Assembly: GCA_965249955.1 (NCBI GenBank)
Contig: OZ252261.1
Span: 682,001 to 746,000 of the forward strand
Direction of reading: 5' to 3'
Origin: SB11 sp965249955
GTDB taxonomy: Bacteria; Bacteroidota; Bacteroidia; UBA8524
Length of the DNA: 64,000 bases
Below the pieces are notes generated by a model. The model was given only the letters and a program-made list of their open reading frames with translations. It searched no databases and was not told the origin of the DNA. Positions 18,302-28,205 of this stretch are shown here, in pieces. The translations under genes were made by a program, and so were the position numbers. Positions within the stretch are counted from its first letter, which is position 1. Every line of letters begins with the position of its first letter.

Positions 18302-19540
18302 CTATCTGTCAAAAAAAACAGGCATCCATTTATAAGTAAATACACCTTTTGTAGTTTGTAGCTGCAAAAAAACGGGTTGTTTATTATCGCTACGCTGCAC
18401 AAGCCATGTGTGTGCAGCTGTTTGTTCTAAACTAATCTTTAATTTTTGCCCCATAAGGGTATAGCCGCTAACACTTAAAATATTTTGCCCTGCCAATGCT
18501 TTAAACTCTACACCCTGTTGTGTGGCAGTAATGCTAAAAAACTTTTCTATTTCAGGTACTGATATTAAAAAACCATCGGCTACAAAACCTAAAATTTGCT
18601 TTTCATTTCTATAAAAGCTTACATTATCTTTCATAAAATAATTTGGCTTTAGAGTATCCTGTTTCACCACGTCCCAAAAATAAAAATACCAATAATCTCT
18701 ATCAGCTACATAGGTAAACACCTTGTTTTTATCGGCTAAATTCCACACTACTTTTATAGTATCATCTTTTCTAACCCCTTTTGCCAAAAACCAAGCAGTT
18801 CTGTATTGCTTGCTTGTATCTAATACAAAAAAGTCTTTTCCAAAAGGTTCTCCTGCGGCAATCAGTTTAGGCTCGCGCAGCGTATCTAAAAAGGGGATAA
18901 AATCTTGCTGAAAAGCACCGTAGCTAATTATGGCAAATGAGGTATCGTAAGCAGGGGGCTTAATCCAAAGCGTTGTATTGGGTGTAAACTGGCAAGGCGC
19001 ATCCCAAGGATCAAGCACAACCGTATCGTTATATACCTCAAAGTGCAAGTGAGGGTCTTCAGAGTTGCCTGAACTACCTACTTGCGCCAATACCTGCCCC
19101 TGAGTAACTATATCGCCACTATCTACCTTTAGCGAACCTTTTTTCAAGTGTGCGTAGTATGTATAATAGTTTTGCCCGTTTATGGTATGTTTTATTCCTA
19201 TATAGTTACCAAACCCGTTTGCTATCACCGATTTTTTATTCCTATCAAACTGCCCGTCTTGGGTTTTAAAAACTACGCCGTTGGCAGGAGCTAACACATT
19301 AACCCCATCGTCCATGTGGTTAAAATTACGTATCACAAAATCAGTCCCATAATGCCCGTTATAGCTTTTTGTACCACAAAAAGCATCAACAAAACCATTG
19401 GTAGTATCTTCATCTACATGGTTCACAATAAACCAATCTTTTCCATACACCCCCTCTATAGGTAGTTTAAAAATACTTTGCGAGTAGCTTTGAAAAATTA
19501 CGATAGCTAACAACAGAAACAACAGGTATTTTCTCGGCAT
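18302..19540 (-). CDS. M23 (LytM-type) peptidase, secreted
   Basis: The start MPRKYLLFLLLAIVIFQSYSQ at 19540 gives a clean signal peptide; an ATG at 19558 is also in frame. The zinc motifs of M23 peptidases are visible as HYGTD (~residue 70) and HLHFEV (~165), with AHL and GNSEDP between. Such enzymes cut peptidoglycan cross-bridges or serve as scaffolds. About 200 extra residues follow the catalytic domain, ending in a beta-rich segment without a clear T9SS tail. Confidence 0.85.
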   Translation of the reverse strand: MPRKYLLFLLLAIVIFQSYSQSIFKLPIEGVYGKDWFIVNHVDEDTTNGFVDAFCGTKSYNGHYGTDFVIRNFNHMDDGVNVLAPANGVVFKTQDGQFDRNKKSVIANGFGNYIGIKHTINGQNYYTYYAHLKKGSLKVDSGDIVTQGQVLAQVGSSGNSEDPHLHFEVYNDTVVLDPWDAPCQFTPNTTLWIKPPAYDTSFAIISYGAFQQDFIPFLDTLREPKLIAAGEPFGKDFFVLDTSKQYRTAWFLAKGVRKDDTIKVVWNLADKNKVFTYVADRDYWYFYFWDVVKQDTLKPNYFMKDNVSFYRNEKQILGFVADGFLISVPEIEKFFSITATQQGVEFKALAGQNILSVSGYTLMGQKLKISLEQTAAHTWLVQRSDNKQPVFLQLQTTKGVFTYKWMPVFFDR

Positions 19541-19673
19541 AATGTACCAAAAATACAATTCTTATAGGTAAAACGTTACTCCTCGCTATTCATAATTAAT
19601 CGATTAAGAATATACTGCTTTTATACTACCCCATTTTTTTTACCGTTTACAAAAGCACTAACCCACTTGTGCT

Positions 19674-21161
19674 ATGAACCGATTTATTTTTGCAGCTTGC
19701 TGCCTTGCCTTTGGTTTTTTAAATGTTTTGCTATTCTACCGCCAATCATGGGGCATTAACCTAGCTATTTTTGAAGTTCCCTTACTACTGCTTCTCATCA
19801 TCTTTAACAAAAAAGCATTGAACACACAGGCAGCAAAGCTGGCCATTATAGGTTGTTTTTGCAGCATGGCTGCGGTAGTGGTGGCACATACGCCTTTTGC
19901 CATTGCATTGCATTGTTGCTTTTTTATTTTGATGGGAGGCCTTGCCCTGCAACCCATTAAAAACCCTGCATACTTATTTTTTGGTGCGATAGAAAAAATA
20001 GGCACATTGTTTACTCTTCCCTTTAAAAACTATGTGCCTGAGAAAAAAGCTTTTAAACCCACTTATGTTTTGCGCCTATCGGTAGTTCCGTTGTTGGTAA
20101 TACTGTTGTTTGTTTCACTGTATGCCTTGGCAGTTCCTCGTTTTGGCAAATGGGTTACTAATTTTATAGCCTTTTTTCCCAATATCAACTTTGCCCAGTT
20201 TTGGCTAATTGCAGCGGGCACATTTTTAGCTGCTTTTGTGTTGTACGTAAGCCAACAAAGCTACTTTGCCAATAAAGACGGGCTTGCCACCGATACACTA
20301 ACCCGAAAACGTAAAAAAACACTTTTGCCCCGCTGGGGAATGGGGCTGAAAAAAGAACACCTAAGTGCTATTATAATGCTGGTGGGACTTAATGTGCTTA
20401 TTGCTACTATTAATATACTGGATATAAGCACCTATTGGTTTAGCTACTCGCCCCAATCGTACGAGGATATGAAGTTTTTGGTGCACGAGGGCACGTATTT
20501 GCTTATTGTGTGCATACTGCTATCGGTTACTATTGCCCTTTACTTTTTTAGGGGCAATATGAATTTTTATAGCAAAAACCGTCTATTGCGCCAATTGGTT
20601 ATGGTGTGGCTGGCACAAAATGCACTGATGGTGTTTTCGGTAGCGTGGCGCAACTACTGGTATATTGCCGATTATAATTTGGCTTATAAACGGATTGGGG
20701 TGTTAGTATTTTTGACTGCTACGTTGTTTGGCATTGTAAGCACCATTATAAAAATTAACCGCAAAAAAAGTATGTACTACCTGCTGCGCGTAAACAGTAC
20801 TTTTATTTTGTTGCTGCTGTTGCCCCTAGCTTTTGTACGTTGGGATGCTTTTATAGCGCGCTACAACCTTAAGCACCAAAACGCATACGTACACAAAAAC
20901 TTTTTAGCTAACATGAACGATGCCGCCTTGCCTGAATTGCTTGCCCACAAAGATTTTTTTAACAAACCTATGCGTGATGAGTTTGAGAGTGAGTATTCGT
21001 ATTTGCACAGCTTTTATGCTGATACTGATACAGTAACTTTTACCCAAGCTATTGAAATAAAGGCAGATGATTTTATAGAGGAATTTGAAAAACAACATTG
21101 GCTTAGTTTTAATGTGGCCGATTACCGTGCAGCACAACAACTAAAACAAATGGGGTACTAA
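19674..21161 (+). CDS. DUF4153/DUF4173-like multi-pass membrane protein
   Basis: A 495-residue protein with about 11 hydrophobic segments in the first 400 residues and a soluble C-terminal tail. The pattern (ALHCCFFILMGGLALQP..., YALAVPRFGKWVTNFIAFFPNINFAQF, ILDISTYWFSY, VHEGTYLLIVCILLSVTIALYFFRG, RIGVLVFLTATLFGIVSTIIKI) matches DUF4153/DUF4173 proteins. Function unknown; the gene stands alone. Confidence 0.7.
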   Translation: MNRFIFAACCLAFGFLNVLLFYRQSWGINLAIFEVPLLLLLIIFNKKALNTQAAKLAIIGCFCSMAAVVVAHTPFAIALHCCFFILMGGLALQPIKNPAYLFFGAIEKIGTLFTLPFKNYVPEKKAFKPTYVLRLSVVPLLVILLFVSLYALAVPRFGKWVTNFIAFFPNINFAQFWLIAAGTFLAAFVLYVSQQSYFANKDGLATDTLTRKRKKTLLPRWGMGLKKEHLSAIIMLVGLNVLIATINILDISTYWFSYSPQSYEDMKFLVHEGTYLLIVCILLSVTIALYFFRGNMNFYSKNRLLRQLVMVWLAQNALMVFSVAWRNYWYIADYNLAYKRIGVLVFLTATLFGIVSTIIKINRKKSMYYLLRVNSTFILLLLLPLAFVRWDAFIARYNLKHQNAYVHKNFLANMNDAALPELLAHKDFFNKPMRDEFESEYSYLHSFYADTDTVTFTQAIEIKADDFIEEFEKQHWLSFNVADYRAAQQLKQMGY

Positions 21162-21200
21162 TAGTGTATGCTTGCTAATTAAACTTTTATGACACAAAAA

Positions 21201-21228
21201 AACGGTGCCGACTATCAACGGCACCGTT
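21201..21228 (-). terminator. Terminator of the T9SS protein gene at 21268
   Basis: AACGGTGCCG and CGGCACCGTT form a perfect 10-bp stem with an 8-nt loop, followed on the minus strand by seven T. Confidence 0.9.
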
Positions 21229-21267
21229 GGGTTAAACTTTAATTAATTTTTATTTTTAGTATAGGTG

Positions 21268-23037
21268 TTACTTTATTATCTCAAGCTTATGAGTTTTTAG
21301 TTCGCCACTGTTGGTGGAAATACTTATTATATATATGCCCGAACTAATATTAGTAACATCTAGCTGATGCGAACTTTGTGCATCCATTTTTTGTTTAAGT
21401 ATCTCGCGTCCAAACATATCTGTAAGTATAACCTGCGCAATATTTTCGCCTTCTATAGTTAAATTATTTGCGGCAGGGTTAGGATATACTTTATAGTTGT
21501 TGGTAATAATTTTTTGGGTGGTAAGTGCTCCTGTTTTATACATATCCTCGGGGGTACAGGCATAAACATCTAGCTCTATTCCTTGTTCATGCAAAAAATT
21601 ATCTCTATCAGGATTGATGTTATTGTTCACAAATGTTAGCGGGTCGTTTACCAACGGATACATTGCAAATGTATCGGCAAAGGTGCTGTCATAGCCACAT
21701 TCTTTACCTACATTTCCACCTAGGTCGGTTTTCCACCACAACATTACATTTTCATTACCGGGGCTGTTTTCATTTTCAAGTGTTAACATACCATAGCCTC
21801 CAAAATCAGGAGCATAGGCCATTATATCGTTATAAAAGTATGAAAACTGTGCTCCGGCACGCAAATACAGCCAATTGTTCTCAACAAAATTAGCTTGTTG
21901 ATTATTGCTTCCTGCGTATTTCCATTGCCAAGTTATTTGTTTTGTAGCCCAGTTGTATGACATAAGAAAAGGTTGCACACTACCCGTTCCAAAATCGTTG
22001 CGCCAACTACAAATAATAAATTCATCATCTCTTTGCAGCGATTTTTTCAATTCAAAACCATACACATCATACAAAGCTGCGCCAAACTGAATTTTACTAA
22101 GTACTGAACCTGAGCCGGCCTCAAGCTCAACTAAATTGTAATAGTGGTTTATTGAGCTATTGCCCATTACCCAAAAGTTATTACCATCAAAATAGCCTTC
22201 GGCACCTGCATCCCAATGGTAAGTACCTGCGGTTGAATAGTTGTAACTCCACAATACACTGCCGCTTATATCAATAAGGCTAGCCATTGTACAAGGCAAA
22301 GAAGTAGAAAGACCATTTGCAGCACTTTTGTTTGATGTACCTACTATAAAATAGTGCCCGGGGTCTACACCCTCAACAATATCGGTAGCCATGTCAAAAT
22401 CATAAGTGTTGTTTGTTGTAGAAAATATTGACGAATTAATGTAGCCAAGGTTTGCATCTACTTCTAAAACAACAATATCCTTGTTATCAGTAGCCGTAAA
22501 ACCATCGCCTTCCATGCCCACAATGGCAAAAGTATTTCTACTGGTAACTATTGCTTTTGTGCCCACTAGATTTGAATAGTTTTGTGAACGAAACTCTTTA
22601 CTGGCAAGCACATTACCGTTATCGTTAACTAAGGCAACCAACATAGTATTGTCGTTTGCGCTATACGCTATACTGCCCACAACTAAATACTCAACTGCAC
22701 CGTTAAAAGTATATTTTTCGATATGGTTAAACCGATGCGGGATTCCGTTAATTTCATATTGGTTAGTCCATATCACATTACCTTTAGCGTCGGTGCGATT
22801 GATCTCTCCTCGCTGTAAAACACCTGAGGGAAGTTCCATTGCTGTTGCCGAAATAATATATCCCGGTTTATGCAATGATTCATCATCAACAGAAATACTT
22901 TCTAACGACAAGTAGGTTTTATCCATTTGTTGCGCAGGCTGAGTGTAAAATTTGTATTGCGCTGAAAGTGTAGCTGATGTGCTTGCCAAAAGAGCTAGCG
23001 CACATACTTTTTTAAAGTTGTTTTTGATAGATTTCAT
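21268..23037 (-). CDS. Secreted protein with T9SS type A sorting domain
   Basis: The start MKSIKNNFKKVCALALLASTSATLSAQ at 23037 gives the signal peptide; the upstream ATG at 23064 adds nine residues and is less likely. About 500 residues of beta-propeller-like repeats follow, with Trp/Gly-rich strands (GNFWVMGNSSINHYYN...). The C-terminus is a type A (Por_Secre_tail) sorting domain: KVYPNPAANNLTIEGENIAQVILTDMFGREILKQK, ending SGELKTHKLEIIK. It is therefore exported by T9SS and displayed or released. Its substrate is unknown. Confidence 0.85.
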   Translation of the reverse strand: MKSIKNNFKKVCALALLASTSATLSAQYKFYTQPAQQMDKTYLSLESISVDDESLHKPGYIISATAMELPSGVLQRGEINRTDAKGNVIWTNQYEINGIPHRFNHIEKYTFNGAVEYLVVGSIAYSANDNTMLVALVNDNGNVLASKEFRSQNYSNLVGTKAIVTSRNTFAIVGMEGDGFTATDNKDIVVLEVDANLGYINSSIFSTTNNTYDFDMATDIVEGVDPGHYFIVGTSNKSAANGLSTSLPCTMASLIDISGSVLWSYNYSTAGTYHWDAGAEGYFDGNNFWVMGNSSINHYYNLVELEAGSGSVLSKIQFGAALYDVYGFELKKSLQRDDEFIICSWRNDFGTGSVQPFLMSYNWATKQITWQWKYAGSNNQQANFVENNWLYLRAGAQFSYFYNDIMAYAPDFGGYGMLTLENENSPGNENVMLWWKTDLGGNVGKECGYDSTFADTFAMYPLVNDPLTFVNNNINPDRDNFLHEQGIELDVYACTPEDMYKTGALTTQKIITNNYKVYPNPAANNLTIEGENIAQVILTDMFGREILKQKMDAQSSHQLDVTNISSGIYIISISTNSGELKTHKLEIIK

Positions 23038-23542
23038 AAATAATTCAATTTGATAGTAGTACAATGATACATATCAACCATTAAAAAAAACAATAAATTT
23101 TAAACCTTTTTGCACAATAGCAATAATAAATTAAGGATAATGCAACTAATTACTATGCTGCACAGCAACTAAAAATGTGTGATAGCACTACACTAATATT
23201 GATGCTTATTTTTAGTGTAACCAACCTAAGCTATCAGTTATAAAAGTACTAAATATTGCAAATTATTTTACAGGTAGCTTATATTAACTGTATTGAGTAT
23301 TGATAAGACTTTGATTAAACTATCACCTCTTAAAAACTTTAACTATTTTATTCTACATTTGCACAAAGTGGGACTTTAGAGAACTGCTGATACTACTATT
23401 TATTTAATGGAAAGCTACACGAAAAAAGTACTCCTATTTACTTGCTTAAAACTAGCAGAGGTATCATTACGTCACTGTCTTTGCCACGTATCATCTCGTA
23501 TTTGCTTAAGTGCCCATAAACTACAATGCATAAAAACACATA
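23038..23542. other. Intergenic region of 505 bp with a promoter
   Basis: No convincing gene is seen. A perfect Bacteroidota -7 box, TACATTTG, is at 23354-23361 and would give a leader of about 175 nt for the gene at 23543. A small open frame from 23407 (MESYTKKVLLFTCLK...) of 49 codons overlaps the downstream start and is probably not a gene. No RNA family was recognised. Confidence 0.45.
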
Positions 23543-23890
23543 ATGAAAACAAATAATCCTACGCCGCATTACTCTATAAACCTCAGTTTTGAAGAAATTA
23601 AGTTGCCGCCATTTCGTGATATTTTAGTACTTGGAAAAAACTCTTCGCAAGGAAAAATAGGGTTGGGAAAATCATTTGAATTGCTTGCGCCTAATGGTTT
23701 TGAAGCGGTTGAAATAAGTGAGGGCAAAGTAGAAGCTATTTTTATAAGCCGAAGAATACTTACCAAAATGCCTTTAGAAAAAGTGATTGCTATTTTACGG
23801 TCGAAGGTTTTTGATTTTATTTCTGATGGCGAACTTTTAAAAGTTGATTTTAGAGTTACTGTTTCTTATAACAATATTGAAGAAGTATAG
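23543..23890 (+). CDS. Hypothetical protein paired with the CBS-PAS protein
   Basis: A 115-residue soluble protein that I do not recognise. It has an alternating beta/alpha pattern (RDILVLGKNSSQGKIGLGKSFELL, VEAIFISRRILTKMPLEKVIAILRSKVFDF). The next gene starts 3 bp after its stop, so the two are one operon and probably work together. A long leader precedes it. Confidence 0.6.
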   Translation: MKTNNPTPHYSINLSFEEIKLPPFRDILVLGKNSSQGKIGLGKSFELLAPNGFEAVEISEGKVEAIFISRRILTKMPLEKVIAILRSKVFDFISDGELLKVDFRVTVSYNNIEEV

Positions 23891-23893
23891 CTA

Positions 23894-24988
23894 ATGGAAA
23901 TCAGTAATTTTACTAGAAAAGAGTACTGTGTAGTAACACCTTACGAAGGTATTGCTACTCTAAAAGATAGGCTGCTAAAACATTTGGCATTGGTGGTAAA
24001 GGAAGGTGAGGAAATTTTAGGAATATTGGTGCCTGAAGATATTATAAAGCACCCCCATAATTTGGTAATAGATTGTATGAGCCCTAAGCCTGCACTTACT
24101 TCTGAAATGAGGGTGCAAGAGGCTTTGCTTAATATGAATACAAGCAAAAACGATGTGCTGCCTGTATATGCAAACGATAGTTTTACGGGGCTTATTTTTA
24201 AAGATGATTTAATACAGTTTATAAATAACCAAAAAACAAGCCTCGAGGATAAAGTAAAGATACACACCGCCCAGTTGGCCGAGGCCAGCTATACTATTGA
24301 GAAGTCGGAAAAAATACTAAAATCGATATTTGATAGTACACAAAATACTATGTTTTTGGTTTCTCCTGAGTATCAAATCTTATTTTTTAATAAAAAGGCT
24401 AAAGAGAATACACTTTTACAAAACGCAAGTGAAATAAAAATTGGAGGTTCAGTTTTAGATCATATTCCTAAAACTAGAGACAACCTTTTTGAAACATTTA
24501 CCGAAGAATTTAAAAAAGCAGTTGAAGGTGAGTTTGTGGTTTCGGAAAAAGAAATTACCAGCCACGAAGGCGCAAAGTGGTGCCGGTGTGAGTATATACC
24601 TGTTTATGAAAATAACAACCCAACTAACTTAATTGGTATTGCAGTAACAATTATAAATATTGACCAACAAAAACAATATGAATTGCTGGTGCTAAAACAA
24701 AATGAAATGCTAAAAGAGATGGTGCAAATACAATCGCACCAAGTGAGGCAACCTGTGGCTAATATATTGGGGCTTGTTCCGTTGTTGATTGAAGAATCGT
24801 TAACTGCTGAAGGTATTGAGATATTAAAAAAACTGCAAATTACAACCCAACATCTTGATGATATTATTGATAAGGTGGTGAGTAATGCTTCTCAGTTTTA
24901 TGCTCGAAAAAAATCTAATATCTCAAGCCAACCTGTTGCTTCTGAACAAAAGAGTGCATCGCAAAAAAGTAGCCTGCCAAAAAGTTAA
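23894..24988 (+). CDS. CBS-PAS-HisKA protein without an ATPase domain
   Basis: A 364-residue protein. Residues ~10-115 are a pair of CBS domains (IATLKDRLLKHLALVVKEGEEILGILVPEDI; DVLPVYANDSFTGLIFKDDLIQFI). Residues ~140-255 are a PAS domain (ILKSIFDSTQNTMFLVSPEYQILFFN, ending LIGIAVTIINIDQQKQ). Residues ~270-330 are a DHp/HisKA helix pair with an H-box (IQSHQVRQPVANILGLVPLL). The protein ends in a low-complexity Ser/Lys tail with no N, G1 or G2 box, so it cannot bind ATP as a normal kinase would. It may be a phospho-acceptor, a dimerisation partner or a truncated kinase. Confidence 0.75.
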   Translation: MEISNFTRKEYCVVTPYEGIATLKDRLLKHLALVVKEGEEILGILVPEDIIKHPHNLVIDCMSPKPALTSEMRVQEALLNMNTSKNDVLPVYANDSFTGLIFKDDLIQFINNQKTSLEDKVKIHTAQLAEASYTIEKSEKILKSIFDSTQNTMFLVSPEYQILFFNKKAKENTLLQNASEIKIGGSVLDHIPKTRDNLFETFTEEFKKAVEGEFVVSEKEITSHEGAKWCRCEYIPVYENNNPTNLIGIAVTIINIDQQKQYELLVLKQNEMLKEMVQIQSHQVRQPVANILGLVPLLIEESLTAEGIEILKKLQITTQHLDDIIDKVVSNASQFYARKKSNISSQPVASEQKSASQKSSLPKS

Positions 24989-25006
24989 AAACTGCTTTTG
25001 CCATTT

Positions 25007-26128
25007 TTATTGGGGTAAAAACTCATACTTTAGTGTATGCCTTTTGGCTATAGAATCTATATGCTTCACTTCAAATTTGCGGGTTAAGTGATTACTGGCT
25101 ATATCGGCCAAATAATCATTTAGTGAAAGAATATACTTTTTATCCTGCCAATTTTTAGTTGGAACAAATCCCCACTGACTATCGCTATTGGTAGGAATTA
25201 CAACTCCTTCAACCTTTGTGCTATCAGCAGTATAAACCTCTATTCCTAAGTATGCGGTTCCATAATCAATGGCTTCTGTAAAATTAAGGGTAATAGCCTC
25301 TTTGGTGTTTTTGTGGGGAGCTACAAATGTGCTTTGCTTATACGCGGGCATACTCCTATCGGGCGCACAAATTGTAAATGTTTTTTTATACTCCTGCCCC
25401 AAAGGTTGCCCATACCTATCAGTAAGGCTTGGCGGAATAATCAATGTATATTGCTTTCCTTCTTCAAACAAAGGCCCCAATTGTTCCATATAGTCTATGC
25501 CGCGTTTTATCCGCCCCGGGTGAATCATCAATACCAAATGTTTACCGTCGTTTGCCCAATTCGATTTTTCGCGCCACACCATTTTTTTCTCCACTCCATT
25601 TTCATCCACAATTAAAACATCTTTAAAAGCCATAATATCTTCGTTCATTGGGGTTGAAAACGATACATGGAACATTAAAATATTACTGGGAATGGTTTTT
25701 ACAAGTGGGTAAATATTGTTTACTGATGGGGCTTGCTGTTGGGTGGTATATAGTGGTGTTGTATACCTTTTTGTAGCGGTATGGTTTTGGTTGTACACCT
25801 GTACTTCAAAATCTATCCCATTGCCTAATGGCAATACGGGGGTAAAAATAAGTGTATCATCAGTTACAGTATATTTACAGGTAACTGAATAGGGTGAAAC
25901 CTTATTATTGTTGATACTAAAAAGGCCTGAGATGGTTTCCCACTCGGCCTTTTTAGCGATTAGATTTTTCTGCCTGTCATCTAGCTTAATTTTTATTACA
26001 GGCAGGTACACATTGGTACTATCTATACTAATAGTGGCTGCACCATTAGTATTATTGTTTTTACATGCTTGTGCTACTATGCCTATAAGTAGGGCTATAC
26101 ACAGCAAGCGGAAATGTATTTTTATCAA
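25007..26128 (-). CDS. Lipoprotein with SbsA-type Ig-like domain
   Basis: A 373-residue protein with a lipoprotein signal (LLCIALLIGIVAQAC). The segment around residues 140-260 (LMFHVSFSTPMNEDI...DENGVEKKMVWREKSNW...KRGIDYMEQLGPLFEEGKQYTLIIPPSLTDRYGQPL) resembles bacterial Ig-like (SbsA) domains. Probably surface or periplasmic. Its end is 18 bp from that of the convergent gene at 24988. Its start is 18 bp from the stop of the upstream lipoprotein gene, suggesting one transcript. Confidence 0.65.
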   Translation of the reverse strand: MIKIHFRLLCIALLIGIVAQACKNNNTNGAATISIDSTNVYLPVIKIKLDDRQKNLIAKKAEWETISGLFSINNNKVSPYSVTCKYTVTDDTLIFTPVLPLGNGIDFEVQVYNQNHTATKRYTTPLYTTQQQAPSVNNIYPLVKTIPSNILMFHVSFSTPMNEDIMAFKDVLIVDENGVEKKMVWREKSNWANDGKHLVLMIHPGRIKRGIDYMEQLGPLFEEGKQYTLIIPPSLTDRYGQPLGQEYKKTFTICAPDRSMPAYKQSTFVAPHKNTKEAITLNFTEAIDYGTAYLGIEVYTADSTKVEGVVIPTNSDSQWGFVPTKNWQDKKYILSLNDYLADIASNHLTRKFEVKHIDSIAKRHTLKYEFLPQ

Positions 26129-26146
26129 AACCTAATACTGTATTGC

Positions 26147-27307
26147 TTATATATCTAATGTAGAAAGTGCTCCGGTTCTGTCAACAACCAATATTTTGCT
26201 ATCGGTATATTTACCTATCATTATATACGTACCCGCAGGGGTTATTACTTTTACATCTTCATCCGTAAGACCTGCCATACGTGTACCTGATGTTGATAGT
26301 AGTATTTTAGCATTAGCATTTTCAGCAGCACTGCCATCAATATATTTCTCACCAACACGAGTTATACGTCCGTTTGCGTGAAACTCTACCAAGTAAGTTT
26401 TACCTCCATTGTTTACTGTAAACACTTTTAGTGCAGGCAGTGTATTAAGGTTAAAATATTCTTTAACTTCTAATAAACCTGTACCGTTAGATATATCACT
26501 AGTTTCAAAAGAGTAACCCGGTGCGCAAACAGTAATGCCCATTAAGCGCTTTTTGCCTGCTACTTCACCATAAGTCATCGTTTCTAAGGGTGCATCAGTA
26601 TTAAAGGTGTTACCCCAGTTTGATTTAAAAACTGTGGTTGCTCTTGATGTAACACTGGTTCCATTGGTAAAAGGTGCTTTTACAAATGCTACTTCACCGT
26701 TTAGGGTAGCTGCCTGATTGAAACTTACATATAATGTATTATCGCCCCAAGTGACATCGTTTATCCTATGACCTGATGTTGAATATGTTACCTCACTATA
26801 CTTAACGTTATCAAGCAAAACTTGCTCAACAGTATTACCTCCATTGGTTACTTTAAAAATTGCAGAGGTTGAGTTTTGTGTGTTTGTAGCTAATACATAA
26901 ATAGCTTTTGATATTGGGTTTACTTCAATATTTTTAAGACTAAATTGAGCTCCGGTAGTTCCCAATTTTGCTATCATTTGGCTTGCAAAATTGGTTGCAG
27001 GTGCACTAATTGCATTTGAAGCTGCATCGGTAGCTTTATTATCGTCCAACTCAATAGCATAAATTTTTCCTGTGGTATTGTTAGTAATTATCAAGGCTAC
27101 ATTAGTGCTGTTGCTAGCCAAAGTAAAATCACTAATGGCACCTGTTGAAAATGGTGTGCCTGTTTGTGCGCTTGCCAATAATGAAACACTGCCACCGGTG
27201 TTTGTTCCGTTGTTTGATGGTGTGGTGCTTTCTGTATCTTTTTTGCACGAAGACAATACAACACTAAATGCTAATACTGCTATTAAAGAGATTTTGTTAA
27301 ATGTCAT
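26147..27307 (-). CDS. Lipoprotein, unknown function
   Basis: A 386-residue protein with lipobox VVLSSC and a Ser/Thr/Asn/Gly linker after it (KKDTESTTPSNNGTNTGGS). The rest is made of beta-rich repeats (SDFTLASNSTNVALIITNNTTGKIYAIELDD; NISKAIYVLATNTQNSTSAIFKV), which suggests a beta-propeller. No catalytic motif was recognised. It lies directly upstream of the Ig-like lipoprotein gene. Confidence 0.65.
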   Translation of the reverse strand: MTFNKISLIAVLAFSVVLSSCKKDTESTTPSNNGTNTGGSVSLLASAQTGTPFSTGAISDFTLASNSTNVALIITNNTTGKIYAIELDDNKATDAASNAISAPATNFASQMIAKLGTTGAQFSLKNIEVNPISKAIYVLATNTQNSTSAIFKVTNGGNTVEQVLLDNVKYSEVTYSTSGHRINDVTWGDNTLYVSFNQAATLNGEVAFVKAPFTNGTSVTSRATTVFKSNWGNTFNTDAPLETMTYGEVAGKKRLMGITVCAPGYSFETSDISNGTGLLEVKEYFNLNTLPALKVFTVNNGGKTYLVEFHANGRITRVGEKYIDGSAAENANAKILLSTSGTRMAGLTDEDVKVITPAGTYIMIGKYTDSKILVVDRTGALSTLDI

Positions 27308-27547
27308 TCTGTTTTTTAATTAGTTATTGATTGCGGCATAGACTAATTGTATAGTGCTGATGGTTGCACAACTTTTTTGCAACCTGCCTTGAAACGGCAG
27401 TATTAACAAGCGTTTTAGCAAAAACAATACTCGCTTATTATTTTTTTGCCTTGATAGATGAATAAAGAGACACAGCGTTTTAAACTGTTGCCAATACTGG
27501 GCTTATTACTACTAATAAAAAAAAGTATAAAAAATCACAAATCCGCT

Positions 27548-28027
27548 CTATTTTCTACTCTCCATAAAGGCCTTCAAGCTTTCACCAGCTCCTTTACGTA
27601 CTTTATTTTTAAAGTATGAGGTAAGCCCTAATAAAACTCCTACAGCCCCAAAAGCTTGTTTTGCCCAAGCATAAAAGTTAAACCTATCCGTATGCCTCAC
27701 TATCTTACCGTTTTCAATTTCAAATTGTGCGTGTATACGGTTTACTACTTTGCGTTTTGTAGAGGTAAAGGTATAGGCTGCTTCCCAATAGGCGTTAGCC
27801 CCACTTTCAGTTGCACTTACACCGCAATGCACTAGCTTCAAATTTTTGCCACGTGTACAAAGCATTTCCCACATGGCTTTTACTTGCGCACTGTTTAAGT
27901 TCACAAAAACCTCATCGTTAAAAACAGCATTATCAGCGTAGCACTGCTGCATAGTTGCATAGTCTTTTTGGGCAAAAGCAGTGTAAAAGGTATGTATTAA
28001 CTGTTGGTTTATTGTTTGGCTATCCAT
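27548..28027 (-). CDS. SnoaL/NTF2-like protein
   Basis: A 159-residue cone-shaped fold protein of the SnoaL-like type: HTFYTAFAQKDYATMQQCYADNAVFNDEVFVNLNSAQVKAMWEML, with IHAQFEIENGKIVRHTDRFNFYAWAKQAFG. Family members range from polyketide cyclases to binding proteins, so the substrate is not predictable. It stands alone. Confidence 0.8.
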   Translation of the reverse strand: MDSQTINQQLIHTFYTAFAQKDYATMQQCYADNAVFNDEVFVNLNSAQVKAMWEMLCTRGKNLKLVHCGVSATESGANAYWEAAYTFTSTKRKVVNRIHAQFEIENGKIVRHTDRFNFYAWAKQAFGAVGVLLGLTSYFKNKVRKGAGESLKAFMESRK

Positions 28028-28116
28028 AGCATCAAAAATTGCCTATTAGTTCAAATATAATCTGCTTATAGATAAATAGGCTTTTTATAGCAATCTCATT
28101 TATAAAAGAATTCTTA

Positions 28117-28145
28117 CCACTTATTGCTAAAAACGCCCACTTATT
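28117..28145. promoter_or_regulatory. LytTR-like direct repeats upstream of a T9SS gene
   Basis: CCACTTATT occurs at 28117 and 28137, a 20-bp period, with a weaker copy (TCATTTATA) at 28096. Eight bases after the final TATTAG comes TAATTGTG, a near match to the -7 box TAnnTTTG. The same ~30-bp block is found at 32593-32622. Confidence 0.55.
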
Positions 28146-28205
28146 AGTTTATACCTAATTGTGTGGCCAAAAAAATGCTTTTTACACAAAACACCTCTTT
28201 TCACC

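Noticed and set aside
23407..23555. Short open frame MESYTKKVLLFTCLK... of 49 codons before the gene at 23543.
   Set aside because: It overlaps the downstream start, has unusual residue content and lies in the probable leader; no support as a gene.
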